A stretch of 64,000 nt of DNA from Sphingosinithalassobacter sp. CS137 (lineage in GTDB: Bacteria; Pseudomonadota; Alphaproteobacteria; Sphingomonadales; Sphingomonadaceae): positions 2,448,501-2,512,500 of the forward strand of contig NZ_CP060494.1 in the NCBI RefSeq assembly GCF_014334115.1. Reading direction: 5' to 3'. This document shows positions 1-13,085 of this stretch, piece by piece. Position numbers and translations under genes: made by a program. The stretch's first letter is position 1. Each line of letters starts with the position of its first letter. The notes under the pieces were generated by a model. It saw only the letters and a program-made list of their open reading frames with translations, searched no databases and was not told the DNA's origin.

Positions 1-201
1 CGCGACGGCGAGGCCGTGACGGCGGAAACCTGGGTTTCGGAGCCGCCGCGCGGCGCGCGGTTCGACCGACACATGCGGTTCACCGCGGAGGACGGCAAGG
101 TGAAGGTCGAGGCGAAGACGACCTGGGCGCTTCTCGATCGTGCGACCGGGCGGCTGATGCGCGTCCGCGACGACATCGCCGCGCCGTTTCTGAAGGACTG
201 A
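1..201 (+). CDS. Acyl-CoA thioesterase-like protein (4HBT hotdog), C-terminal part
   Basis: The reading frame is open from the left edge of the window and ends at the TGA at 199-201, so only the last 66 or so residues are present. The visible part (ETWV, RFDRHMRF, then TTWALLDRATGRLMRV) matches the late beta strands of hotdog-fold 4HBT thioesterases, where a strand ending in 'D..TGR..R' is common. Such enzymes hydrolyse acyl-CoA thioesters in the cytoplasm. The catalytic N-terminal half lies outside the window, so substrate cannot be judged. It ends 22 bases before the stop of the convergent ppc gene. Confidence 0.6.
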   Translation, partial: RDGEAVTAETWVSEPPRGARFDRHMRFTAEDGKVKVEAKTTWALLDRATGRLMRVRDDIAAPFLKD

Positions 202-223
202 CGCGCCAGCGGCGGCCGACGCT

Positions 224-2899
<2,676 letters not shown>

Positions 2900-3008
2900 G
2901 GCGCCTTTGCTGCATTGCGGTACTGGCCCGGTCAACCGGTGATCGGGACGATTGCGGAACCGATGGAGGCGTTCATTCTTTCCCTAAGGAAAAGGAGACC
3001 CGTTTTTC

Positions 3009-4571
3009 ATGAGCTTAGCATCGCATCTTTCCCTGTCGTCGCTCCTGCTTGCTGCCGCTTCAATCGCCGCGCCAGCCGCGACCTTGGCGTCCGAGGCCGC
3101 TCCACCGGCGCACCAAGCGGCGCAGGAGCGCGGGATCGATGCGTTTTATGCGGAACGAGGCGGCCAGCCCTTCTGGTTCGGCCAGCGCGGTGCAGGGCGG
3201 CATGCAGGGGTACTGTTGGAGCGCCTCTCCAATGCCGCGAGCGAGGGACTTGATCCGGCAGACTATGATCCGCAGCAGCTGGCGGAGGCGATCCGCGACG
3301 CCGAGGCGCAACGCACCGATTGGCGCGCTGTGGAGCGGCGCCTGTCGCAGACGATGGTGCGGTATCTGAGCGATCTGCGCTACGGCCGGGTCGAGAACAA
3401 GATCGACTTCACCGAGCCCGGCATGGCTCCCGAGCCACCGGCCCCCGCGGACGTGCTGGCGTCGGCTGCATCGGCGAGCAGCTTCGAGCAATGGTTCGCG
3501 CAGCAGCATCGGCTGAACCCGGTCTATGACGGCCTGCGCGACGCGCTGGCGCAGGTGCGCAACGGCAACGGAGCAGACGCGCAGCCGCTGATCGGCGAGG
3601 GCGACTTACTCCGCCAGGGCGACCGGAGCCCGCGCGTCGAGAGGTTGCGCGAGCGGCTCGGCCTTCCCGTGCCGCAGAGCGGCGCCGATCGCTACGATTC
3701 GCAAGTCGCCGCTGCCGTCGAGTCGTTTCAGCGGGAGCATGGGCTGAGCGCGGATGGCGTGCTCGGGCCGAACACGCGCGCGATGCTCAACCAGCCGCCG
3801 GGAGAGCAGGAGCGCACGCTGATCGCCAACATGGAGCGTGCCCGCTGGCTGCCGGATGCGCTCGGCGACCGCTATGTGATGGTCAATATCCCGGGATACA
3901 CGGTGCGCATGTATGAAGGCGATCGGGCGGTGCAGGAAATGGCCGTGGTCGTCGGCACCGAATATGATCGCACGCCGCTGATGGCGGATCGCATGGAATA
4001 TCTCGAGATCAATCCCTACTGGAACATCCCCAATTCGATCACCAGCGAAGAGATCGCGCCAGCGGTTCGCGCGAACGGCGTCGGCTATCTGCGAAGCCGC
4101 AACATGGAAGTGGTCCGCAGCTTCACCCCGAGTGCCGATGCGCTCAGCCCGAGCGCAATGAATTGGGCGAGCGCCGCGGCGGGCGATCCCAATCTCCTCG
4201 TGCGCCAGCGGCCGGGGCCCGACAATGCGCTGGGCCGCATCAAGTTCATGTTCCCCAACCCGCATGCCATCTATCTGCATGATACGCCGGCGGACCAGCT
4301 GTTCGAGAATTCCAGCCGGTCGGAAAGCCATGGCTGTGTCCGGGTCGAGCGGCCGATCGATCTAGCGATGTGGGCGCTTACCCAGGACGGCTGGGATCGC
4401 GCGCGACTGCGCCAGGCGATCGATTCGGGCGACAATCAGCAGGTCCAGCTGCAACGGGAAATCCCGGTGTATCTGACCTATTTCACTGCATGGCCGCAGC
4501 CTGACGGGAGCATCAGCTATCGCCCGGACATCTATGACCGGGACTCTGCGCTGATCTCCGAGCTCGGCTGA
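3009..4571 (+). CDS. L,D-transpeptidase (YcbB-type, YkuD catalytic domain)
   Basis: Periplasmic enzyme expected to form 3-3 cross-links in peptidoglycan. The 520-residue product starts with a signal peptide (cleavage likely near ALAS-EA, residue 28), followed by a scaffold region, a peptidoglycan-binding domain around residues 205-260 (SFQREHGLSADGVLGPNTRAML), and a YkuD domain with the catalytic SHGCVRVE motif at about residues 440-447 (Cys443). Domain order and length match the large YcbB/LdtD class rather than the small ErfK class. AAAAGGAG lies 11 bases before the ATG. The next two genes are also cell-wall proteins of the RlpA family, on the other strand. Confidence 0.93.
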   Translation: MSLASHLSLSSLLLAAASIAAPAATLASEAAPPAHQAAQERGIDAFYAERGGQPFWFGQRGAGRHAGVLLERLSNAASEGLDPADYDPQQLAEAIRDAEAQRTDWRAVERRLSQTMVRYLSDLRYGRVENKIDFTEPGMAPEPPAPADVLASAASASSFEQWFAQQHRLNPVYDGLRDALAQVRNGNGADAQPLIGEGDLLRQGDRSPRVERLRERLGLPVPQSGADRYDSQVAAAVESFQREHGLSADGVLGPNTRAMLNQPPGEQERTLIANMERARWLPDALGDRYVMVNIPGYTVRMYEGDRAVQEMAVVVGTEYDRTPLMADRMEYLEINPYWNIPNSITSEEIAPAVRANGVGYLRSRNMEVVRSFTPSADALSPSAMNWASAAAGDPNLLVRQRPGPDNALGRIKFMFPNPHAIYLHDTPADQLFENSSRSESHGCVRVERPIDLAMWALTQDGWDRARLRQAIDSGDNQQVQLQREIPVYLTYFTAWPQPDGSISYRPDIYDRDSALISELG

Positions 4572-4608
4572 GGCGGGGCGCCGGGGGTTGGCACTCCCGC
4601 ACCCGTCT

Positions 4609-5025
4609 TCAGCGGTCGACCAGAGCGAGCGTCACCGGGGCGATGCCGCGCCGGATGAGGCCAAGCTCGGCGGCCGCGGCATAGGAGAGGTCAATCACGC
4701 GCCCCGGACGGAAGGGGCCGCGATCGTTGATCCGCACGGTCACGCTACGCCCTGTCGCAGGATCGGTGACGCGTACGATCGTTCCGAAGGGAAGCGTGCG
4801 GTGCGCTGCGGTCATTGCCCCGGGATCATAACGTTCTCCGCTCGCCGTCGGGCGTCCGGCATATTCGTCGCCATAATAGCTGGCGACGCCGTCGTTCAGG
4901 GCCGCAGGAGGCGCGGCGCCCATGCGCGGGCCGGGCACTGCCGAGCAGGCGGAGAGCGCCGCCGCGCCTGCGATCGCGAACAGCGCGCCTGCTGTCCGTG
5001 ACGGTGAAGAATCACGTTGCCGCAT
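4609..5025 (-). CDS. RlpA-like septal-ring lipoprotein (copy 1)
   Basis: 138-residue secreted lipoprotein: signal peptide ending in a lipobox (LSAC, Cys at about residue 27), then one double-psi beta-barrel domain with the RlpA signature ([21 protein letters not shown], then [31 protein letters not shown]). Family members cleave naked glycan strands or bind septal peptidoglycan. No C-terminal SPOR domain is present, so septal targeting would have to occur another way. It lies directly downstream of a second RlpA-like gene (41 bases apart, same strand), with which it probably forms a two-gene unit. Confidence 0.88.
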   Translation of the reverse strand: MRQRDSSPSRTAGALFAIAGAAALSACSAVPGPRMGAAPPAALNDGVASYYGDEYAGRPTASGERYDPGAMTAAHRTLPFGTIVRVTDPATGRSVTVRINDRGPFRPGRVIDLSYAAAAELGLIRRGIAPVTLALVDR

Positions 5026-5066
5026 TCCGCGGCGTTAGCACGACCCGGTTGCGGAAGCGTGAAGCA

Positions 5067-5501
5067 TCAGCTCTGCGCGCTTTCGACGCCCGCTTCCTCG
5101 ACGAGCCTGAGTTCGACGTGACCGACGCCGCGCCGGATCAGGCCGAGCTCCTCTGCGGCTGCACGGGAGAGATCGACCACACGGCCGGCAAGATGCGGGC
5201 CACGGTCGTTGATCCGCACTACGACACTTCGACCATTGGCGGGATCGGTGACGCGGACGCGGGCGCCGAAGGGCAGCGTGCGATGCGCCGCGGTCAGTTC
5301 GCGCGGGTCATAACGTTCGCCATTTGCGGTCCGCCCGCCGGCGAAGCGATCGGCGTAGTAGCTCGCCTGGCCGGCATCGACCGGCGGCGCCTCGCTGGTT
5401 GTCGCGACGGAGGACCCGGTTTCGTCGCGTGCCGCGGCAGGAGCGGCAAGCGCGATGCACGCGGTGAGCACCAGCAATCGCCCGAAACGAACCGTCGCCA
5501 T
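5067..5501 (-). CDS. RlpA-like double-psi beta-barrel protein (copy 2)
   Basis: 144-residue paralogue of the neighbouring gene. It has an ordinary signal peptide (cleavage after about residue 24, APAAA-RDE) rather than a lipobox, then a single DPBB domain with the same core motifs ([39 protein letters not shown]). It is therefore expected to be soluble in the periplasm, whereas copy 1 is membrane anchored. No SPOR domain. The pair presumably arose by tandem duplication followed by divergence of the export signal. It starts about 265 bases from the stop of gyrB. Confidence 0.88.
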   Translation of the reverse strand: MATVRFGRLLVLTACIALAAPAAARDETGSSVATTSEAPPVDAGQASYYADRFAGGRTANGERYDPRELTAAHRTLPFGARVRVTDPANGRSVVVRINDRGPHLAGRVVDLSRAAAEELGLIRRGVGHVELRLVEEAGVESAQS

Positions 5502-5765
5502 GAAAGCCCCGTCTTCTGCCTCGGCGAGGCGGTGCCTCGTTATGCCGAGCGGCGCAATCCGCGGGCGTTTCGAGCTGCGCCCGGCGGTGGCGAAGCGGCG
5601 ACGGATCGCTTGCGCCGTGTCGCAGACGTTTCGAGCGGCGCCGTCTGCGGCACGGCGAGCCGAGCGAGATCGCGAGATCGGGCGGAGTGCGGCTGCGCCC
5701 GACGCTGCCGAGTCGCGCGCCGATGCCGCGCCCGTTCTAGGCCGACGGGCGGCAGAGGTACTCGC

Positions 5766-8366
<2,601 letters not shown>

Positions 8367-8467
8367 CTAACATTAAGTTGCGCAAAACAAGAGGTTCATT
8401 CACCTGTAATTTTGCAGCCGCTACGCAACCGGGGCCATTTCGGCTGTGAAATGAAAGGGGACAGACG

Positions 8468-9370
8468 ATGATGATCAGAACAACACTCGCAGCAATGCTG
8501 CTCGTCGGCACAGTGACGCCTGCGCTGGCGCAGAATGTCGGCGCCGACCCGAACTATGGCGAGCGTTCGCTGTCTTCCGGCTTCACGCCCGATCCTTTCA
8601 CGGTGCGGATGACGTCGGGCGGATCGGTCTCCGCCAGCAATGCCGCTGGCGGCTGCTCGGGCTATATCACCGATGCTCCGGACCTGCGGCTCCGCTTCGA
8701 CGCCGGGAGCCTGCCGCTGATCATCTCGACTCAGTCGCAGGACGACGTCACGCTGGTGGTCAACGCGCCCGACGGCCGATGGTATTGCGACGACGACAGC
8801 GGCGACGGTCTCAATGCGCTCGTCCGCTTCAATTCGCCGCGCTCGGGCCGCTACGAGATCTGGGTCGGCTCGTACGACGAGGATGTACGGTCCTCGACCA
8901 CGCTGCAAATCTCGGAGCTCGAGAGCGACGGCAGGCGGCAGGATGCGCGGAGCGGCGACCGGCCCGATGTCGGCGCCGACCCGAACTATCGCGAAATCTC
9001 GCTGGAGAGCGGCTTCCTGCCGGACCCCTACACGCTTTCGCTTCGGGCGGGAGGCAGTCTCTCTGCGGACGTCATTTCCGGGTGCCGGGGGTACGTCACG
9101 CAGGCGCCCGACGTGCGGCTGCGGTACACGAACGACGACATGGGCGACATGCCGCTGATCGTTTCCGTCGATTCGTCCTCGGACACCACGCTGATGGTGA
9201 ACGCACCCGACGGGAATTGGTATTGCGACGACGATGGTGGGGAAGGCAGCAACCCCAGCGTGCGGTTCGACAGTCCCTTGGAGGGGCGTTACGAGATCTG
9301 GGTCGGCACCTATAGCTCGGGTTCGACACAGCAGGCGACGCTCCACATCTCGGAACTCGAGAGTCAGTGA
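8468..9370 (+). CDS. Secreted protein of two tandem WYCDDD repeats, function unknown
   Basis: 300-residue protein with a signal peptide (cleavage after ALA, residue 21) followed by two homologous repeats, roughly residues 22-156 and 167-300. Each repeat has the same series of landmarks: VGADPNY, SGF.PDP.T, a single Cys in GGCSGY or SGCRGY, a beta-rich middle, NAPDG.WYCDDD, then SGRYEIWVG.Y and a final ISELES. The two cysteines per repeat probably form a disulfide. Related beta-sandwich proteins in alphaproteobacteria are sometimes labelled peptidase S1, but no His-Asp-Ser protease motif is visible here and I do not assign an activity. The acidic DDD cluster may bind a cation. AAAGGGGA precedes the ATG. 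It is preceded by an unusually AT-rich upstream region shared divergently with gyrB. Confidence 0.8.
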   Translation: MMIRTTLAAMLLVGTVTPALAQNVGADPNYGERSLSSGFTPDPFTVRMTSGGSVSASNAAGGCSGYITDAPDLRLRFDAGSLPLIISTQSQDDVTLVVNAPDGRWYCDDDSGDGLNALVRFNSPRSGRYEIWVGSYDEDVRSSTTLQISELESDGRRQDARSGDRPDVGADPNYREISLESGFLPDPYTLSLRAGGSLSADVISGCRGYVTQAPDVRLRYTNDDMGDMPLIVSVDSSSDTTLMVNAPDGNWYCDDDGGEGSNPSVRFDSPLEGRYEIWVGTYSSGSTQQATLHISELESQ

Positions 9371-9443
9371 CGCTTCGGCTCCGGATGGCGCGTGCCGTCC
9401 GGAGCCTCTCACCTGCCGCGATGCGGCCTGCGGCTCGCCCCCA

Positions 9444-10235
9444 TCAGGGGCCGCTGGCGTTGCCGATCCTTGCGTCGCCGCTGCCGACATTCTGTTCCAT
9501 CGCCGAGTCCTCGGGGCCGAACGCCACGCTCTCTTCCTCCGGGGCATCGGGCGTCAGGCTGACGATGCCATCGGCGATCAGCCGCGCCGTATCGCCCGAA
9601 GCAGGGCCGAATTCGCCCCAGACGAACACGCGCTCGCCGGCCTCGATCCTCTGATAGCCTTCCTCGTCGAGCGGGTCGTAGCTCATCCGCGAGGTATCGA
9701 CCGTGAAGCGGGCGTTGTCGGTGCCCATCACGAAAGCCCGGCCGTCGATCTCGCGCACGCGGCCAGTGAAATTCACGTTCGTGGCCCCCGCGGCGGTTCC
9801 GAGCCTGCTGAGGCCGAAATCCTCCTCGTCGGCGCCCGCGGCGAAGAAAGTGGTGTTGAGATCTTCGACGAACACGCTGCGCGCTTCGATGCTGCGGCTG
9901 GTGAGGAAGCTGCCGTCGACCAGTCCGGTCACGATCACGCGGTCGCCGGGATTGATGAGAGTCGCTTCACCAAAACTGTCCCAGTCGTCGACTTCGACGG
10001 TGATTTCCCCGCTGCCGTAATCCAGCAGCAATTGCGAGGGAGTCGTCGAGATGACGGTTCCGTCGAGCGTCACGCGATCGCGCGGAAAGCTCGTCGCGAG
10101 CTCGGTCGCGTCGGGCCCGGTGGGCGTGGGCTCGGGCGCGACCACTTCGTCAAGGATCGGCTCGGGCTCGGTTTCGCCGCAGGCGCCCAGGGAAAGGGCG
10201 AACATCGCGGCGGCGGCAGGCAGAATTCTCGGCAT
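9444..10235 (-). CDS. Predicted lipoprotein with OB-like (DUF5666-like) repeats
   Basis: 263 residues with a lipoprotein signal (LSLGAC, Cys at about residue 19) followed by an acidic, proline-containing linker and several short beta-rich units. Each unit has the pattern of small OB-fold domains: 'VTLDGTVISTTPSQLLLDYGSG.ITVEVDDW', 'GDRVIVTGLVD', 'NFTGRVREIDGRAFVMGTDN'. Similar units occur in DUF5666 proteins, whose role is unknown. A strong GGAGGAG lies just before the ATG. The gene lies downstream of the EF-hand gene (58 bases, same strand), with a hairpin in the gap. Expected to face the periplasm; no enzyme motif is visible. Confidence 0.7.
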   Translation of the reverse strand: MPRILPAAAAMFALSLGACGETEPEPILDEVVAPEPTPTGPDATELATSFPRDRVTLDGTVISTTPSQLLLDYGSGEITVEVDDWDSFGEATLINPGDRVIVTGLVDGSFLTSRSIEARSVFVEDLNTTFFAAGADEEDFGLSRLGTAAGATNVNFTGRVREIDGRAFVMGTDNARFTVDTSRMSYDPLDEEGYQRIEAGERVFVWGEFGPASGDTARLIADGIVSLTPDAPEEESVAFGPEDSAMEQNVGSGDARIGNASGP

Positions 10236-10259
10236 CGATCTCCTCCTCGCGAACGAAAC

Positions 10260-10284
10260 CGGGGAACGGCAGTGCCGTTCCCCG
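10260..10284 (-). terminator. Hairpin in the gap after the EF-hand gene
   Basis: A perfect 12-base inverted repeat around a single central base (arm CGGGGAACGGCA), giving a stable stem-loop directly after the stop codon of the EF-hand gene. There is no real T-run after it on the minus strand (GGTTTCGTT follows), so it may be a weak terminator, an attenuator before the lipoprotein gene, or an RNA 3-prime end stabiliser. Confidence 0.4.
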
Positions 10285-10293
10285 ATCCATGTG

Positions 10294-11055
10294 TCAGTTC
10301 ACGGTGTAGAGGCGGTCGACGACCTGGGGATCCTCGATCACGCGCGCCTGCGCGTCCTGGAGAAATTCCTCGCCCCGTGTGCTCAGCAACAGCGAGCTGC
10401 CTTCGCGGAACAGAAGAATGTCATCGAGCGGAACGCCGACGTTGTCGCGCTCCATATCCGTGGGCTGGTAGATCGGCCGACCCTCGAGGTCGATCATTGC
10501 ATAATAGCGATTCGCATCTTCAGTGCGGACGATCCGGGAAATCTTGCCGACCTCTTCCCGATTCATGTTGTAGACCGAGCGGCCTTCAAAAACATCGGTA
10601 TCGACCGGAGTGACGGTGAGATAATAGGTGACCGTCACATATTCGGGGCTCCAGTCCCAATATTCGTCGGCAGCCGTCCCCTGGGTGGCGGCGTTCCCCG
10701 TCGCATTTGACATGGCGACCACATAGGCGCCGGTTCCGACATTCGCGAACTCGGTCAGCGAAATGCTGCCGTTATTGTCTCGATCGAGCGTCTGAAAGCT
10801 CAGATCGATCACCGAATCGCGTTCGGCGTCCATGTCGCCGCGATAGTTGCGCACCCAGCGGGAATCGACGGTGTTCATCCGCAGAGCGCGGAATTCGGCG
10901 CGCGACAGCCGGTCATTGTTGTTCCGGTCGGCTACGTTGAACCAGACGGCCCGGTCTTCGATGCTGGCGCCCTGCGGGGCGTCTATGTTCTGGGCGGCGG
11001 CGGGTGCGGCGGCGAGCATGGTCGCGCTCGCGGCGGCAAGCAGATGCTTCTTCAT
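10294..11055 (-). CDS. Secreted EF-hand calcium-binding protein
   Basis: 253 residues with a clear signal peptide (AAAPAAAQN, cleavage near residue 22). Two EF-hand loops follow: DRNNNDRLSRAE near residue 48 and the canonical DRDNNGSISLTE near residue 94. The first loop has Asp instead of Gly at loop position 6, so it may bind calcium more weakly. The C-terminal half (VDTDVFEGRSVYNMNREEVGKISRIVR then YYAMIDLEGRPIYQPTDMERDNVGVPLDDIL) resembles a PRC-barrel-like fold by eye. A GAAAGGAG ribosome site lies before the ATG. Role unknown; probably a periplasmic calcium-responsive protein. It is upstream of, and probably co-transcribed with, the OB-like lipoprotein gene. Confidence 0.78.
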   Translation of the reverse strand: MKKHLLAAASATMLAAAPAAAQNIDAPQGASIEDRAVWFNVADRNNNDRLSRAEFRALRMNTVDSRWVRNYRGDMDAERDSVIDLSFQTLDRDNNGSISLTEFANVGTGAYVVAMSNATGNAATQGTAADEYWDWSPEYVTVTYYLTVTPVDTDVFEGRSVYNMNREEVGKISRIVRTEDANRYYAMIDLEGRPIYQPTDMERDNVGVPLDDILLFREGSSLLLSTRGEEFLQDAQARVIEDPQVVDRLYTVN

Positions 11056-11192
11056 GCGAGGCTCCTTTCGGTGTTGGTTGCAGTTGCGGGGCCGCGCTTG
11101 GGCGCGGCCGCTCCGTTCATCGAATCAATGGATGAGCCGCCGCGTCCGTTCCGATTTTTCCGGAGATTGCCGTCGCCGGCGCGGGAAGACCA

Positions 11193-12800
11193 TCAGCCGC
11201 CGCCGGGTCCCTTGTGCTCGACGGTGGGCCCGCGTGGCTGCTGCTGCCCGCCGCGGGGGGATTGCGTCCAGTCGATGCGATACAGATCGAACCGCCGGTC
11301 GGTGAGGTTGCGCACCGTGCCCTCGGCCCGTGCCCAGGTGAGGTCGGCAAGGTTCACGTCGGCGATCGTCAGCGTTTCGATATTCTCGCTGGCCTCTGCC
11401 GCGATTCCGTCGCGTGCGAAGGGAAAGTCGCACGGTGTGAGGATGCAGCTCTGGGCGTATTGGATGTCCATGTTCTCGACGCCGGGCAGATTGCCGACAT
11501 TGCCCGACATGACGACGAAACACTGATTCTCGATCGCCCGCGCCTGTGCGCAATAGCGCACGCGCATATAGCCCTGGCGATTGTCGGTGCAGAAGGGGAC
11601 GAAGATGATCCGCGCGCCCTCGTCGACCAGTCGGCGGGCGAGTTCGGGGAACTCGCTGTCGTAGCAGATGAGCACGCCGATCGGACCGATGTCGGTCTGA
11701 ATCACTTCGACTGCGTCGCCGCCCTTGATCTTCCACCAATAGGCTTCGTTGGGTGTCGGGTGGATCTTCTCCTGCGCATGGATCGATCCGTCGCGCAGGC
11801 AGACATAGGCGACGTTCTGGATGTCGCCGTCGTCGGTGCGGGTGGGATGCGATCCGCCGACGATGTTGATGTTGTAGCTCAGCGCCAGCCGGCTGAGCGC
11901 CGCGACCAGCGGCTTGCGATGATCGGTCAGCTTGTCGATCGCCTCCATCGGCGTCAGCCCCTTGCGCTCGAACGAGAGCAGGCTGAGCGAGAACAGCTCG
12001 GGAAAGACGATGAAGTCGCACTGATAGCTCGATGCGACATCGACGAAATACTCGACGTTGCGGACGAACTCGTCGAAATCCTCCACCGGCCGGGCCTGAA
12101 GCTGGCACGTCGCCAGGCGCACGCTTTCGATGTCGCGCGGCACCCGATGCTGCGGCGGCTCGTCCGGATCGACATAGGGATTGCGCCACACCATGTGCGC
12201 GGCATGGGTGCCCGATGCCTTGTCCTCGGGCAGATAATCGTGAAGCACCCCGATCGGCGTGAAGCCGTTGGCGAGCTGGAAGCCGATCACCGGATCGCGC
12301 AGCTTCCCGTCGACCACCTGCTGCAGATAATCGTCCGGGCTCTCGACCTTGCGGATCGAGCGCCGATAGTTCGGCATGCGCCCGCCGAAGACGATTCCCT
12401 TCAGCTCCAGCCGCTCGACCAGCGCGCGGCGCGCCTCGTACAGCCGCTTGCCGATGCGCAGGCCGCGCTGGCGCGAATCGACTGCCATCTCATAGCCGTA
12501 GAGCCAGTCGCCGGTCGGATCGTGCCGGCTGCCGAAGCCGTTGCCGGTGATCGATTCCCAGTCGTGCGGCGCCAGCGCCACTTCCTCGTCGATCCGGCTC
12601 GCGGCGCAATAGCCGACGACGCGGCCGTTATAGAGCGCGACGAACTGGCCCTCGGGAAAGTTGTTGATTTGCCCCCGGACCATACCGGGCGTGTAGTTCT
12701 CGATTCCCGTATAGACCCGGCCGATCAGCGACAGGATCCCGGGGATGTCTTCAGTCGTGGCGCTGCGGACTTCCAGTTTGGCGGGCGTTCTGCGGCTCAT
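11193..12800 (-). CDS. GNAT acetyltransferase fused to a nitrilase-family amidohydrolase
   Basis: 535-residue two-domain protein. Residues 1-190 form a GNAT domain (LEVRSATTEDIPGILSLIGRVY at the start, DSRQRGLRIGKRLYEARR as the acetyl-CoA loop). Residues 225-520 form a carbon-nitrogen hydrolase domain with the catalytic triad visible: Glu in VFPELFSL, Lys in EKIHPTPNE, Cys in LICYDSEFPE. This fusion is a recognised conserved family whose substrate is not established. Two ATGs are adjacent; GGGAG lies 5 bases before the second (12800), which gives MSRRTPAKLEV. Longer starts upstream have no ribosome site. The C-terminus is Gln/Gly/Pro rich. It stands alone on the minus strand. Confidence 0.9.
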   Translation of the reverse strand: MSRRTPAKLEVRSATTEDIPGILSLIGRVYTGIENYTPGMVRGQINNFPEGQFVALYNGRVVGYCAASRIDEEVALAPHDWESITGNGFGSRHDPTGDWLYGYEMAVDSRQRGLRIGKRLYEARRALVERLELKGIVFGGRMPNYRRSIRKVESPDDYLQQVVDGKLRDPVIGFQLANGFTPIGVLHDYLPEDKASGTHAAHMVWRNPYVDPDEPPQHRVPRDIESVRLATCQLQARPVEDFDEFVRNVEYFVDVASSYQCDFIVFPELFSLSLLSFERKGLTPMEAIDKLTDHRKPLVAALSRLALSYNINIVGGSHPTRTDDGDIQNVAYVCLRDGSIHAQEKIHPTPNEAYWWKIKGGDAVEVIQTDIGPIGVLICYDSEFPELARRLVDEGARIIFVPFCTDNRQGYMRVRYCAQARAIENQCFVVMSGNVGNLPGVENMDIQYAQSCILTPCDFPFARDGIAAEASENIETLTIADVNLADLTWARAEGTVRNLTDRRFDLYRIDWTQSPRGGQQQPRGPTVEHKGPGGG

Positions 12801-12829
12801 CATTGCTCCCGGTGTGGTGTGCCCCATGA

Positions 12830-13042
12830 ACGCGCTCTGCCGGAACCGGTTCAGCCGCGAAACCATCTTGTGGCTGCTCCAGGGGTACCGCGCAGCTCCT
12901 GATCCGGCTTGGCAACACCGAATGGCGCAACGCGTCCGCTGCCGGGGCGATACTCGCGCCGCTGCGGGATGCAATCGCGCGCCAGTGCCTGGCGCCGGGC
13001 GACCACGCCGCGCTGATGGGTGAGCTGACGCTCGCCGCCTGA
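12830..13042 (+). pseudogene. Possible degenerate fragment of a small protein gene
   Basis: In the gap between the GNAT-nitrilase gene and recF, one plus-strand frame without any ATG, GTG or TTG start reads into a protein-like sequence (LLIRLGNTEWRNASAAG, then LAPLRDAIARQ, ending MGELTLAA). The frame is open from 12830 to the TGA at 13040-13042. Amphipathic pattern and residue mix look more like a real protein end than the shadow frames nearby, but I recognise no family. It could be a gene remnant that lost its start, or chance. Confidence 0.2.
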
Positions 13043-13085
13043 GGGGCAGACGCGCGACCGGACCCGAGGAAACCGGCCGCGTGCC

